Below are positions 16,457 to 23,879 of a DNA stretch of 64,000 bases, one piece after another; within the stretch, counting starts at the first letter, position 1, and the number at the start of each line of letters is the position of its first letter. Both the position numbers and the translations under genes were made by a program. The notes under the pieces were generated by a model. It worked only from the letters and a program-made list of their open reading frames with translations. It searched no databases and was not told the origin of the DNA. The DNA comes from Streptomyces sp. DH-12 (GTDB lineage: Bacteria; Actinomycetota; Actinomycetes; Streptomycetales; Streptomycetaceae). Where the stretch lies: contig NZ_PPFB01000001.1 in NCBI RefSeq assembly GCF_002899455.1, positions 6,704,501-6,768,500 on the forward strand. The letters are read 5' to 3'.

Positions 16457-17626
16457 TCAGGCGACCGCCGCCGGACTCCGGTGGCCGTGCTCGGGATCGC
16501 ATACCTGCCCGGTGTCCCACGCGGGAAAGGGATCGTTCGCCGGACTCGGCTCGCCCTCGGTCATCAGGCATGCGGCGAGGGCGGCGCGCAGGCTCGGTTC
16601 CCGCAGGCCGGCGCCGATGAACACCAGCTCCTGCGCGTGGGGTGCGTCGGTGTCCCGGGTGCCGGACGGTTCGAAGCGGGCCACGGCCCCGGCCTGCGAC
16701 CACAGGCCGGTCACGCCCTCGCGGCCGGCGAGCGTGAAGAACCCCTTGGAGCGCAGCACCCGGCCGTGCGTTCCGCTGTCCAGGCCCTCGGTGACGAAGC
16801 CCCACAGACGTCCGGGATGGAAGGGGACGGGGGAGCGGAAGACGAAGGAGGAGATGCCGTACTCCTCGGTCTCCGGGACGTGGTCGCCGTTGAGCTCCCG
16901 GACCCAGCCCGGTGCCTGCTGTGCACGCTCCAGGTCGAACCGGCCGGTCTCCAGGACGTCGCGCGCGTCGACCCGGCCGTGCACCGCGGGGATCAGACGG
17001 GCCGTCGGATTCAGCCGTGCGAGCACCCCGCGCACTCGGTCGGCGTCGGCGTCGTCGACCAGATCCAGCTTGTTGAGCACGAGCACGTCGGCGAACTCCA
17101 CCTGGTCGATCAGCAGGTCGCTCACGGTGCGCTCGTCGTCCTCGTAGGGAGCCAGACCCCGTTCGGCGAGGTCGTCCCCGGTGTCCAGCTCGGTGAGGAA
17201 GCCGGCGGCGTCCACGAGGGTGACCATGGTGTCCAGCCGGGCCACGTCCCCCAGCACTGCTCCGTCGTCGCGGGCGAAGGCGAAGGTGGCGGCCACAGGC
17301 ATCGGCTCGGAGATGCCGCTGGACTCGATGAGCAGGTAGTCGAAGCGGCCGTCCCGGGCGAGGCGGTCGACCTCTTCCAGCAGATCGTCCCGCAGCGTGC
17401 AGCAGATGCAGCCGTTGGTCATCTCCACCAGGCGCTCCTCGGTGCGGGAGAGCGCCGCCTCGCCACCGCGCACGAGGGCGGCGTCGATGTTGACCTCGCT
17501 CATGTCGTTGACGATCACCGCCACGCGCAGGCCCTCGCGGTTGGTGAGGACGTGGTTGAGGAGCGTCGTCTTGCCGGAGCCGAGGAAGCCCGAGAGCACG
17601 GTGACGGGCAGGCGCTGCGTGGACAT
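16457..17626 (-). CDS. CobW/COG0523-family G3E GTPase, putative zinc metallochaperone
   Basis: The 389-residue protein starts at an ATG 5 bp after the bL32 gene stop. The GTPase domain has Walker A GFLGSGKTT, the metal-binding GCICCTLR (CxCC motif, about residues 72-76), ESSGISEP and NKLDL. The C-terminal CobW domain ends with a short histidine-containing tail (DPEHGHRS). COG0523 proteins deliver metals; those encoded beside Zur boxes and alternate ribosomal proteins are the zinc-allocation subgroup. The context here fits that subgroup, so cobalamin synthesis is unlikely. Confidence 0.88.
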   Translation of the reverse strand: MSTQRLPVTVLSGFLGSGKTTLLNHVLTNREGLRVAVIVNDMSEVNIDAALVRGGEAALSRTEERLVEMTNGCICCTLRDDLLEEVDRLARDGRFDYLLIESSGISEPMPVAATFAFARDDGAVLGDVARLDTMVTLVDAAGFLTELDTGDDLAERGLAPYEDDERTVSDLLIDQVEFADVLVLNKLDLVDDADADRVRGVLARLNPTARLIPAVHGRVDARDVLETGRFDLERAQQAPGWVRELNGDHVPETEEYGISSFVFRSPVPFHPGRLWGFVTEGLDSGTHGRVLRSKGFFTLAGREGVTGLWSQAGAVARFEPSGTRDTDAPHAQELVFIGAGLREPSLRAALAACLMTEGEPSPANDPFPAWDTGQVCDPEHGHRSPAAVA

Positions 17627-17631
17627 CGGCG

Positions 17632-17802
17632 TCAGCCCTCCGGGCGCAGCAGACCGCGCCGGTAGGCGGGCACGAGGTGCTGGGGAACCCGGTGGGTCAC
17701 ACCGTCCACCGTGACCGGCACCAGATTCGGCGTCGCCGCCTTCCACTGGGCCCGGCGGTGACGGGTGTTGCTGCGGGACATCTTGCGCTTGGGCACGGCC
17801 AT
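17632..17802 (-). CDS. rpmF: Ribosomal protein bL32, cysteine-free (zinc-independent) paralogue
   Basis: The 56-residue product begins MAVPKRKMSRSNTRHRRAQW, the conserved bL32 N-terminus. Zinc-binding bL32 proteins carry two CxxC pairs in the second half; this copy has no cysteine at all, so it is a C-minus paralogue. Such copies are known to replace the zinc form when zinc is scarce, releasing zinc and permitting growth. It is the first gene of the bL32-CobW-Zur run, with a Zur-like box about 100 bp upstream. Confidence 0.93.
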   Translation of the reverse strand: MAVPKRKMSRSNTRHRRAQWKAATPNLVPVTVDGVTHRVPQHLVPAYRRGLLRPEG

Positions 17803-17900
17803 GGGTCGTTCCTCTCGGTCGGGACGGTTGTCCGGCGCTGAACGCGCCGGCCGGCAGGTCGGGGGCACCTCGACCGCGCCGGGCAGACATCAACAGTACA

Positions 17901-17915
17901 CGACAATGATTTTCA
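17901..17915 (-). promoter_or_regulatory. Zur-like box upstream of the bL32-CobW-Zur operon
   Basis: On the minus strand the 15-mer is TGAAAATCATTGTCG, which agrees with 13 of 15 positions of a TGAAAATSATTTTCA dyad. It lies in an AT-rich island about 100 bp upstream of the bL32 start, a normal place for an operator. This position and the zinc-sparing gene content support Zur control. Confidence 0.75.
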
Positions 17916-18019
17916 TATGCGGTAATGGTTCGGTCCGGCGGGCCGAAGCGATCCCGACGAGGGGCGTCGGCGTGCGCAGTGGGCCTTCGCCCCGAAGATC
18001 GCGCCCGGCTCGGAGCGGC

Positions 18020-18330
18020 TCACCGGAGGGCCGCGCCGGGTGGCCGGGGACTCCCCTCGGAGGTGACGGGCCCGTCACGCATCTCGATCACACGGTCCCG
18101 AAGTGCCGCACGACCGCCCGGTCGTGGCAGATGAGCAGGTGGCCGAGGCCGAGGTCGCCCCGGAGGCCGGCGAGCAGGTTCAGCACGCCGGCCCGGATCG
18201 AGGGACGGCGCCGGCTCGTCGAGGGCCGGCGGGCGCGGGCCGGAGGCCGGTGCCCGCGCGATCCCGGCGCGCCGGCACCGGCCGCCGGACGGTTCGTACG
18301 GGTGGCGGTCGCCGTGCGACGGGGTCCGGA
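18020..18330 (-). pseudogene. Decayed ABC transporter ATPase (oligopeptide type), frameshifted
   Basis: Reading the minus strand, pieces of an Opp/Dpp ATPase C-terminal half appear in alternating frames: DRHPYEPSGGRCRRAGIARAP (signature region) and LDEPAPSLDPG (Walker B) in one frame, then LNLLAGLRGDLGLGHLLICHDRAVVRHFG (H-loop region) in a second, and RVIEMRDGP back in the first. At least two frameshifts and a missing N-terminal half make it non-functional. It may be debris of another metal or peptide importer in the zinc island. The rest of the 665-bp stretch 17916-18581 shows no gene I can support. Confidence 0.7.
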
Positions 18331-18581
18331 CCGACCCGGTCGAGGAACGCGGCGACACGGGCGGGAGGGCGTTCGGCGACAGGCCTTCTTCGGATCGGCC
18401 GGTTCCGCCCGGCCGGCGCCTCCCGTCGCCGGCCTCTTCATGGCCAGGGCCTGGCGCGGGCGAACTGTCACCAGCCGTCGTCCGGGCCGAGCGGCGCCTC
18501 GCCGGGACCCGGGCGGTGGAACGGGGGCGTGCGGGAGGGCGCGTTGCGGGCCGTCACGCCCGAGGGGGTGCGGTCCCGTGC

Positions 18582-18974
18582 TCAGGTCGTGCCGTTCACG
18601 GCCGCCGTGGTCGGCGTGTCCCGCAGGCCGAGGCGCAGGTGCTCGACGTGGTAGAGGGCCTGCTCCAGCAGTTCGGCGACATGGTTGTCGTAGAGGGCGT
18701 AGATGACCGAGCGGCCCCGGCGCTCGCCGGTGACCAGGCCGAGGTTGCGCAGCAGGCGCAGCTGGTGGGAGCAGGCCGACTGTTCCATGCCGACGGCGTC
18801 GGCGAGTTCGGTGGCGGCGCAGGGGCCCTCCTGGAGGCGGGTCAGGATGCGCAGCCGGGACGGGGTGGCCAGGGCCTGAAGGGTCGCGGCCACGTCGGCG
18901 GCGCCCACCGTCTCCAGGCGTTCGCGTGCGGTGGCGGTGGTCTCGGCGTCAGCTCCATGGCCCATGGGCACCAT
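18582..18974 (-). CDS. ArsR/SmtB-family metal-sensing repressor
   Basis: About 130 residues (ATG 18974; an alternative ATG lies at 18965). It has the winged-helix pattern LATPSRLRILTRLQEGPCAATELADAVGMEQSACSHQLRLLRNLGLV followed by RRGRSVIYALYDNHVAELLEQALYHVEH. The C-terminal helix has D, H and two further H residues spaced as in alpha-5 sites of SmtB/NmtR/CzrA proteins. The cysteines near residues 53 and 68 could add ligands. It is divergent from the P1B-type ATPase and probably represses it until metal binds. The sensed metal cannot be fixed from sequence; zinc, nickel or cobalt fit. Confidence 0.88.
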   Translation of the reverse strand: MVPMGHGADAETTATARERLETVGAADVAATLQALATPSRLRILTRLQEGPCAATELADAVGMEQSACSHQLRLLRNLGLVTGERRGRSVIYALYDNHVAELLEQALYHVEHLRLGLRDTPTTAAVNGTT

Positions 18975-18998
18975 CCTACGAAGGCCCTCCCATGAATG

Positions 18999-19016
18999 CA
19001 TGAACCAATCTTCATG
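18999..19016. promoter_or_regulatory. Inverted repeat operator candidate for the ArsR/SmtB repressor
   Basis: CATGAA-CCAATC-TTCATG is a perfect 6-6-6 dyad in an AT-rich stretch. It lies 25 bp before the repressor start on one side and about 87 bp before the ATPase start on the other, the expected place for a shared operator. Confidence 0.6.
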
Positions 19017-19102
19017 TGCTCCTGTATGGTGAACGCGAGTGGCTGCCGCATACACGGGCTGCCGCCTCTTCGCCATGCCGTCGTGAAGGACTGTCTGCTC
19101 CG

Positions 19103-21082
19103 ATGACTTCCACCCTCCCCCCGCCCACGGCCGACCGTCCCACGCCCGCGCGCACCGGAGACGTCCCCCGGCGCAGGACGCGGGTTCTCGCCCTGCCCGA
19201 GGTGCGCTGGGCGGCCGCGGCCACGATCCTTTTCCTGCTCGCGCTGCCGCTCCAGTTGGCCGGGGCGCCGGCCTGGGCATGGGGCCCGCTGTACGCGCTG
19301 TCCTACGCGACCGGCGGCTGGGAACCCGGATGGGCGGGGCTGCGGGCACTGAAGGAGAAGACGCTCGACGTCGACCTGCTGATGGTCGTCGCCGCGCTGG
19401 GGGCGGCGTCGATCGGGCAGGTGATGGACGGCGCCCTGCTGATCGTCATCTTCGCGACGTCGGGTGCACTGGAGGCGCTGGCCACCGCCCGCACCGCCGA
19501 CTCGGTGCGCGGCCTGCTCGACCTGGCACCCGCGACCGCGACCCGCGTCGAGGTCGACGGCAGCGAGACGGCCGTCCGCGTCGAGGACCTGACGGTCGGT
19601 GACACCGTCCTGGTGCGGCCCGGTGAGCGCGTCGGCGCCGACGGCCGTGTCCTCGACGGGGCGAGCGAGGTCGACCAGGCCACCATCACCGGTGAACCCC
19701 TGCCGGTGGCGAAGGAGAGGGGCGACGAGGTCTTCGCCGGCACCCTCAACGGCACCGGCGCGCTGCGCGTACGGGTCGAACGGGACGCGGCCGACTCGGT
19801 GATCGCCCGGATCGTGCGGATGGTGCAGGAGGCTTCCGAGACCAAGGCGCCGACCCAGCTGTTCATCGAGAAGGTCGAACAGCGCTACTCACTGGGCATG
19901 GTGGCCGCGACCCTCGCCGTGTTCCTCGTCCCGCTCGCCTTCGGCGCGAACCTCACCGACTCCCTGCTGCGGGCCATGACCTTCATGATCGTGGCCTCGC
20001 CGTGCGCGGTCGTGCTGGCCACCATGCCTCCCCTGCTGTCGGCGATCGCCAACGCCGGACGCCACGGAGTGCTGGTCAAGTCCGCCGTGGTCATGGAACG
20101 GCTGGGCCAGGTCGACGCGGTCGCGCTGGACAAGACGGGCACCCTGACCGAGGGCACCCCGCGCGTCACGGACGTCCGGCCGCTCCCGGGCACGGGCCTG
20201 GACGACGAGGACCTGCTCCTGCTCGCCGCCGCGGCGGAGGCACCCAGCGAACACCCGCTGGCCAGGGCGATCGTCACCGCGGCGCGCGAACGGGGACTCG
20301 CGTTCGAGCCGGTGGTGGACTTCGGCTCCACGCCCGGTGTCGGAGTGAGGGCCACGCTCGACGGACGCCTGGTCGAGGCCGGCGCCCCGGCCCGGCTGCT
20401 GCGCGAGACCGACGACGCCGCCTCGGCCCACGCGAAGGCCCTGTCCGGTGAACTGGAGGGGGGAGGCCGGACCGCCGTCCTCGTCATCCTCGACGGCACG
20501 CCGGTCGGTGTCCTGGGCATCGCCGACCGGCTGCGCCCGGACGCAGCCGCGACCGTGGCCTCACTCGCCTCCCTCACCGGGACCGCGCCAGTACTGCTGA
20601 CGGGCGACAACCCGCGCGCCGCCGCCCGTCTCGCCGCCGAGGCCGGCGTCGAGGACGTGCGGGCCGGGCTGCTGCCCGAGGAAAAGGTGGGTGCCGTCCG
20701 GGAACTGGAGACCGCCGGGCGCAAGGTCATGGTCGTCGGTGACGGCGTCAACGACGCGCCCGCGCTGGCCGCCGCCCACACCGGCGTCGCCATGGGCCGA
20801 GCGGGCTCCGACCTGGCGCTGGAGACCGCCGACGCGGTGATCGTCCGGGACGAACTGGTCACCGTGCCCGCCGTGATCTCCCTGTCCCGCCAGGCCCGCA
20901 AGCTCGTCGTGCAGAACCTCGTCATCGCCGGGGTCTTCATCGCCGGCCTGGTCGTCTGGGACCTCGCCGGCCATCTTCCGCTGCCGCTGGGCGTCGCCGG
21001 TCACGAGGGCTCCACCGTCATCGTCGGCCTCAACGGCCTGCGGCTGCTGCGCGAGTCGGCCTGGCGCAAGGCCACCGGCTGA
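19103..21082 (+). CDS. P1B-4-type heavy-metal-exporting ATPase (CtpD-like)
   Basis: The 659-residue protein starts at ATG 19103, after GAAGGA; an earlier in-frame start would cover the operator. It has the P-type hallmarks TITGEP (actuator), DKTGTLTEG (phosphorylated aspartate), SEHPLA and GDGVNDAPALA. The membrane motif is SPC (IVASPCAVVL) instead of CPC, and near the end GHEGST is present. SPC plus HEG(G/S)T defines the P1B-4 subgroup (cobalt, nickel, iron or zinc efflux). No N-terminal metal-binding domain is present, also typical. It is divergent from its probable repressor. The membrane location and export direction are known for the family. Confidence 0.92.
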   Translation: MTSTLPPPTADRPTPARTGDVPRRRTRVLALPEVRWAAAATILFLLALPLQLAGAPAWAWGPLYALSYATGGWEPGWAGLRALKEKTLDVDLLMVVAALGAASIGQVMDGALLIVIFATSGALEALATARTADSVRGLLDLAPATATRVEVDGSETAVRVEDLTVGDTVLVRPGERVGADGRVLDGASEVDQATITGEPLPVAKERGDEVFAGTLNGTGALRVRVERDAADSVIARIVRMVQEASETKAPTQLFIEKVEQRYSLGMVAATLAVFLVPLAFGANLTDSLLRAMTFMIVASPCAVVLATMPPLLSAIANAGRHGVLVKSAVVMERLGQVDAVALDKTGTLTEGTPRVTDVRPLPGTGLDDEDLLLLAAAAEAPSEHPLARAIVTAARERGLAFEPVVDFGSTPGVGVRATLDGRLVEAGAPARLLRETDDAASAHAKALSGELEGGGRTAVLVILDGTPVGVLGIADRLRPDAAATVASLASLTGTAPVLLTGDNPRAAARLAAEAGVEDVRAGLLPEEKVGAVRELETAGRKVMVVGDGVNDAPALAAAHTGVAMGRAGSDLALETADAVIVRDELVTVPAVISLSRQARKLVVQNLVIAGVFIAGLVVWDLAGHLPLPLGVAGHEGSTVIVGLNGLRLLRESAWRKATG

Positions 21083-21398
21083 GCCGCCGCAGGGCGCCTG
21101 GCCGCCGGTCACCCCGGTGCACGGTCACCGTGTGCCGGGGCACGCGGCCTCCACGCGGGCACACCCGGATCTTCCTGGAGCGGCCTTCTCGCCAGCGGTC
21201 CGCCACCCCGGCCTGCTCCGGCGGCGGGAGCGACCGCAGCGCCGTCGCCGGCCGGTGGAAGCGGTTCATGTGCGCCGGGTCGAGGAAGACCTCGGGCCCG
21301 TGGTGCTGCGCGAGACGCATCGTGTTCCGTCCCTTCTCGGCGACGAGGACGGCTGTGGCGACGATGAGGACGAGGGCGAGCTCGCTCGGTCCGCACAT
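21030..21398 (-). CDS. Possible small membrane protein (uncertain)
   Basis: A 122-codon frame starts at an ATG with a GCAGGA site. The first 25 residues contain a hydrophobic stretch (LALVLIVATAVLVAE), and the rest is basic with no recognised domain. The 3' end overlaps the ATPase gene by about 50 bp on the other strand, which argues against the full length. It may be a short membrane peptide gene or chance coding. Nothing else is apparent between 21083 and 21543. Confidence 0.3.
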   Translation of the reverse strand: MCGPSELALVLIVATAVLVAEKGRNTMRLAQHHGPEVFLDPAHMNRFHRPATALRSLPPPEQAGVADRWREGRSRKIRVCPRGGRVPRHTVTVHRGDRRPGALRRLSRWPCARPTRAAAAGR

Positions 21399-21543
21399 GG
21401 GTGTCCTGCTCCCTTTTCCGGGACCCGGGCCCGGACGGCGCGAGCGTGACGGTGGCGGCGCCCACAGGCGGGGCGCGACGGCCGGGAGCGGGTTCTGGAG
21501 GTGCGGCCCGCGGCGGGCGCACGGGTCTTTCATCCGGTGGCCC

Positions 21544-22227
21544 TCACTCGGGCCGACCGGAATGAGAGGGGTGTTCCTTCGGGCCCGCGGTGGCGTGGGA
21601 GCCGTGGGGATCGGTGGTGCGGACCACCAGGGGCGGTGTGCCACGGACGGCGGGGTCCTCATCGAGGCACTGGCGCAGACGGGGCAGCATGCCCCGGTCC
21701 AGGAGGGCCTGTTGCCAGTTCAGTCGTGACTGCTGCAGACGGGCTGCGTGTGCGGACTCGTCATCGCCGCGTATCGCCGTCCTCAACAGCGCGGCGAAGG
21801 CGAGGAGGGCGCTGATGCCCGCGATCAGCGTCAGGACCCATCCGGCGGTGACCAGTGAGCCGGGCAGCGCGCCTTCCGCGTCGGTCAGCTGGAGAAGGTA
21901 GCCGAGGACGAGCAGGACCGCGGCGGATGCGGCGGCCACAAGCGGGGTGAGCACTGTCAGGGCGGGCAGCAGGGTGCCGGCGGCGGGGTGTCGCGGGGGG
22001 CCGGGCCGTGCCGGCGTGCGCAGGGCGAGGTACGCGCCGTATTCCCCGGATGCCGCGGCGGCTATCTCGTCGGCGTCGCCGAGAGCCCGCAGGCGCAGGC
22101 GCGCGGTGGCCCGGCCGGTGGGGTCGGTGCTCAGTGCCTTCTGTACGTCCGCGGTGGTGAGTGCCAGGTTCAGTACCGCCTCGAAGTCCGGCCTGTCCTC
22201 CGGGCGAAGGCGCAGTGGATCGGCCAC
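21544..22227 (-). CDS. Membrane protein of unknown function beside terD
   Basis: A GTG start with an AGGAG site gives 227 residues. The N-terminal half is soluble and charged (LRPEDRPDFEAVLNLALTTADVQ, LRLRALGDADEIAAAASGEY). Two long hydrophobic segments follow (around 100-128 and 140-165: LLPALTVLTPLVAAASAAVLL, LIAGISALLAFAALL), then a polar tail. I do not recognise the family. It lies 104 bp downstream of terD on the same strand, so it may be co-transcribed with it. Confidence 0.6.
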   Translation of the reverse strand: MADPLRLRPEDRPDFEAVLNLALTTADVQKALSTDPTGRATARLRLRALGDADEIAAAASGEYGAYLALRTPARPGPPRHPAAGTLLPALTVLTPLVAAASAAVLLVLGYLLQLTDAEGALPGSLVTAGWVLTLIAGISALLAFAALLRTAIRGDDESAHAARLQQSRLNWQQALLDRGMLPRLRQCLDEDPAVRGTPPLVVRTTDPHGSHATAGPKEHPSHSGRPE

Positions 22228-22331
22228 GTGGTCTCCTGCGGGTGGGATGTGTAGGTCGGGCGGTCGGAGCTGCGCGTCGACGCGCCGGACCTGGCCCTCG
22301 GGAGGGCCGGCCCGGCGTCGTCGTGGGAATG

Positions 22332-22907
22332 TCAGACGCCTACGCCGAAGTCGGCGGCGATACCGGACAGTCCTGAGGCGTAGCCCTGCCCGACGGCACG
22401 GAACTTCCACTCCGCACCGTTGCGGTAGAGCTCGCCGAAGATCATCGCGGTCTCGGTGGCGGCGTCCTCGGACAGGTCGTAGCGGGCGAGTTCCTGGTTG
22501 TCCGCCTGGTTGACGACGCGGATGAAGGCGTTGCGGACCTGGCCGAAGCTCTGGCCGCGGTTCTCCGCGTCGTGGATGGAGACGGGGAACACGATCCGGT
22601 CGACCTCGGCGGGCACGGCCGCGAGGTTCACCTTGACGCTCTCGTCGTCGCCCTCGCCCTCACCGGTGAGGTTGTCGCCGGTGTGCTCCACCGAGCCGTC
22701 GGGGCTCTTGAGGTTGTTGTAGAAGACGAAGTGCCGGTCCGACGGCACCTTGCCGGAGGCGTCGAGGAGGAGGGCGGAGGCGTCGAGGTCGTAGTCGGTG
22801 CCGGTGGTCGTGCGGACGTCCCAGCCGAGGCCGACCAGGACGGCGGTCAGACCCGGCGCCTCCTTGCTGAGCGAGACGTTGCCGCCCTTGGACAGGGAAA
22901 CTCCCAC
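22332..22907 (-). CDS. terD: TerD-family stress/tellurium-resistance protein
   Basis: The 191-residue protein begins MGVSLSKGGNVSLSK and carries VGLGWDVRTTTGTDYDLD, FYNNLKSPDGSVEHTGDNLTGEGEGDDE (acidic calcium-binding loop) and ENRGQSFGQVRNAFIRV, all standard TerD features at normal length. TerD proteins bind calcium and are linked to envelope stress and tellurite tolerance; Streptomyces has several. The GTG start has GAAGGAG upstream. A perfect TCTACA-N4-TGTAGA dyad lies 59 bp upstream, suggesting control by the nearby BlaI-type repressor. Confidence 0.95.
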   Translation of the reverse strand: MGVSLSKGGNVSLSKEAPGLTAVLVGLGWDVRTTTGTDYDLDASALLLDASGKVPSDRHFVFYNNLKSPDGSVEHTGDNLTGEGEGDDESVKVNLAAVPAEVDRIVFPVSIHDAENRGQSFGQVRNAFIRVVNQADNQELARYDLSEDAATETAMIFGELYRNGAEWKFRAVGQGYASGLSGIAADFGVGV

Positions 22908-22965
22908 TGCGTACTCCTTCTCGGCGGGTGAGGTCGAGGCCCGCGGCGCGGGCCCGAGTCAAGAA

Positions 22966-22981
22966 TCTACAACACTGTAGA
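22966..22981. promoter_or_regulatory. BlaI-type dyad 1 (terD promoter)
   Basis: The perfect inverted repeat TCTACA-ACAC-TGTAGA lies 59 bp upstream of the terD start, between terD and the end of the GlsB-like gene. It is the same pattern as sites at 23369, 25015 and (one mismatch) 28098. BlaI/MecI operators are built on TACA/TGTA dyads. Confidence 0.7.
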
Positions 22982-23039
22982 AAAACTGGGAGGAGGGCAC
23001 GACCGCGTCCCGGTCGGCGTGTCTTGACGAAGCTCCTGG

Positions 23040-23306
23040 TCAGTCCCGCGAGTTGCCGAACAGCAGGCGGTGGGCGATGAGCAGTACGAGGGCGCCCGCG
23101 ATGGCCGAACCCCAGGTCGCGGCATCGAAGAATTCCTGCTGTACCGGTCGGTCGAGGAGCTCCGCCGACAGCCGGCCGCCCACGAAGGCGCCGGCCACGC
23201 CGATGAGCGTCGTGCCGATGCAGCCGCCCGGATCGCGTCCGGGCAGGATGGCCTTGGCGATCGCTCCGGCGAGAAGTCCCAGTACCAGCCACGCGATGAC
23301 ACCCAT
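23040..23306 (-). CDS. GlsB/YeaQ/YmgE-family small membrane protein
   Basis: The 88-residue protein has the family pattern MGVIAWLVLGLLAGAIAKAILPGRDPGG...GTTLIGVAGAFVGG, followed by a third hydrophobic helix, and is predicted to be entirely membrane-embedded with short loops. Family members are stress-induced envelope proteins once called transglycosylase-associated; the biochemical role is unproven. It is divergent from the BlaI-type repressor gene, with a perfect dyad between them 63 bp from its ATG. Confidence 0.85.
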   Translation of the reverse strand: MGVIAWLVLGLLAGAIAKAILPGRDPGGCIGTTLIGVAGAFVGGRLSAELLDRPVQQEFFDAATWGSAIAGALVLLIAHRLLFGNSRD

Positions 23307-23368
23307 CTCCCCGGCACTCCTTCCGGTGGTCCCTCTTGTGTGCGGGCATGCCTTGGGGCAGCTTAACT

Positions 23369-23384
23369 TCTACAATTATGTAGA
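23369..23384. promoter_or_regulatory. BlaI-type dyad 2 (between glsB-like and blaI-like genes)
   Basis: The perfect inverted repeat TCTACA-ATTA-TGTAGA lies in the divergent region, 63 bp from the GlsB-like start and about 100 bp from the repressor start. The position suits autorepression together with control of the divergent gene. Confidence 0.75.
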
Positions 23385-23486
23385 GGTCATGGTGGGTGGG
23401 AGGGATGCGCCGGGAGCATGAGGCGCGTGGGGGCGTCTATACGATGTCCGCTCGGGAAACAGGCGGCGGCGGAAGGGAGGCGGGGT

Positions 23487-23873
23487 GTGACTGAGCAGCA
23501 GCGTCCCCGGCGGCGGGGGCAGGGCGAGCTGGAGGCGCTGGTCCTGGCGGCGCTGCGGGAGGCGGACGGCCCGGCGACGGCCGGCTGGGTGCAGGAGCGC
23601 CTGGGGGGCGGCCTCGCCTACACGACGGTCGTCACGATCCTGACCAGGCTGCTGGCCAAGGACGTGGTCACCCGGGAACGGGCGGGCCGGTCCTTCGCCT
23701 GGACCCCGGCCTCCGGCCATGCCGGTCTGGCCGCTCACAAGATGCGCCGGGTGCTGGACGCCGAGAGCGACCGGGAGGCGGTGCTGGCCAGCTTCGTCAC
23801 CGGTCTCGGCCCGGATGACGAACGACTGTTGCGCGAGCTGCTGGGCCGGACCCGGAGCGAAGGGGAAGACTGA
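23487..23873 (+). CDS. BlaI/MecI/CopY-family transcriptional repressor
   Basis: The GTG start follows GGAAGGGAGG and gives 128 residues. The winged helix reads GQGELEALVLAALREADGPATAGWVQERLGGGLAYTTVVTILTRLLAKDVVTRERAGRSFAWTPA, the penicillinase-repressor signature, followed by a dimerisation tail (FVTGLGPDDERLLRELL). BlaI is inactivated by proteolysis triggered by an M56 membrane protease, which is the next gene, 6 bp downstream. Four matching dyads in the surrounding 5 kb make it the likely local regulator. Confidence 0.93.
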   Translation: MTEQQRPRRRGQGELEALVLAALREADGPATAGWVQERLGGGLAYTTVVTILTRLLAKDVVTRERAGRSFAWTPASGHAGLAAHKMRRVLDAESDREAVLASFVTGLGPDDERLLRELLGRTRSEGED

Positions 23874-23879
23874 GACCTC

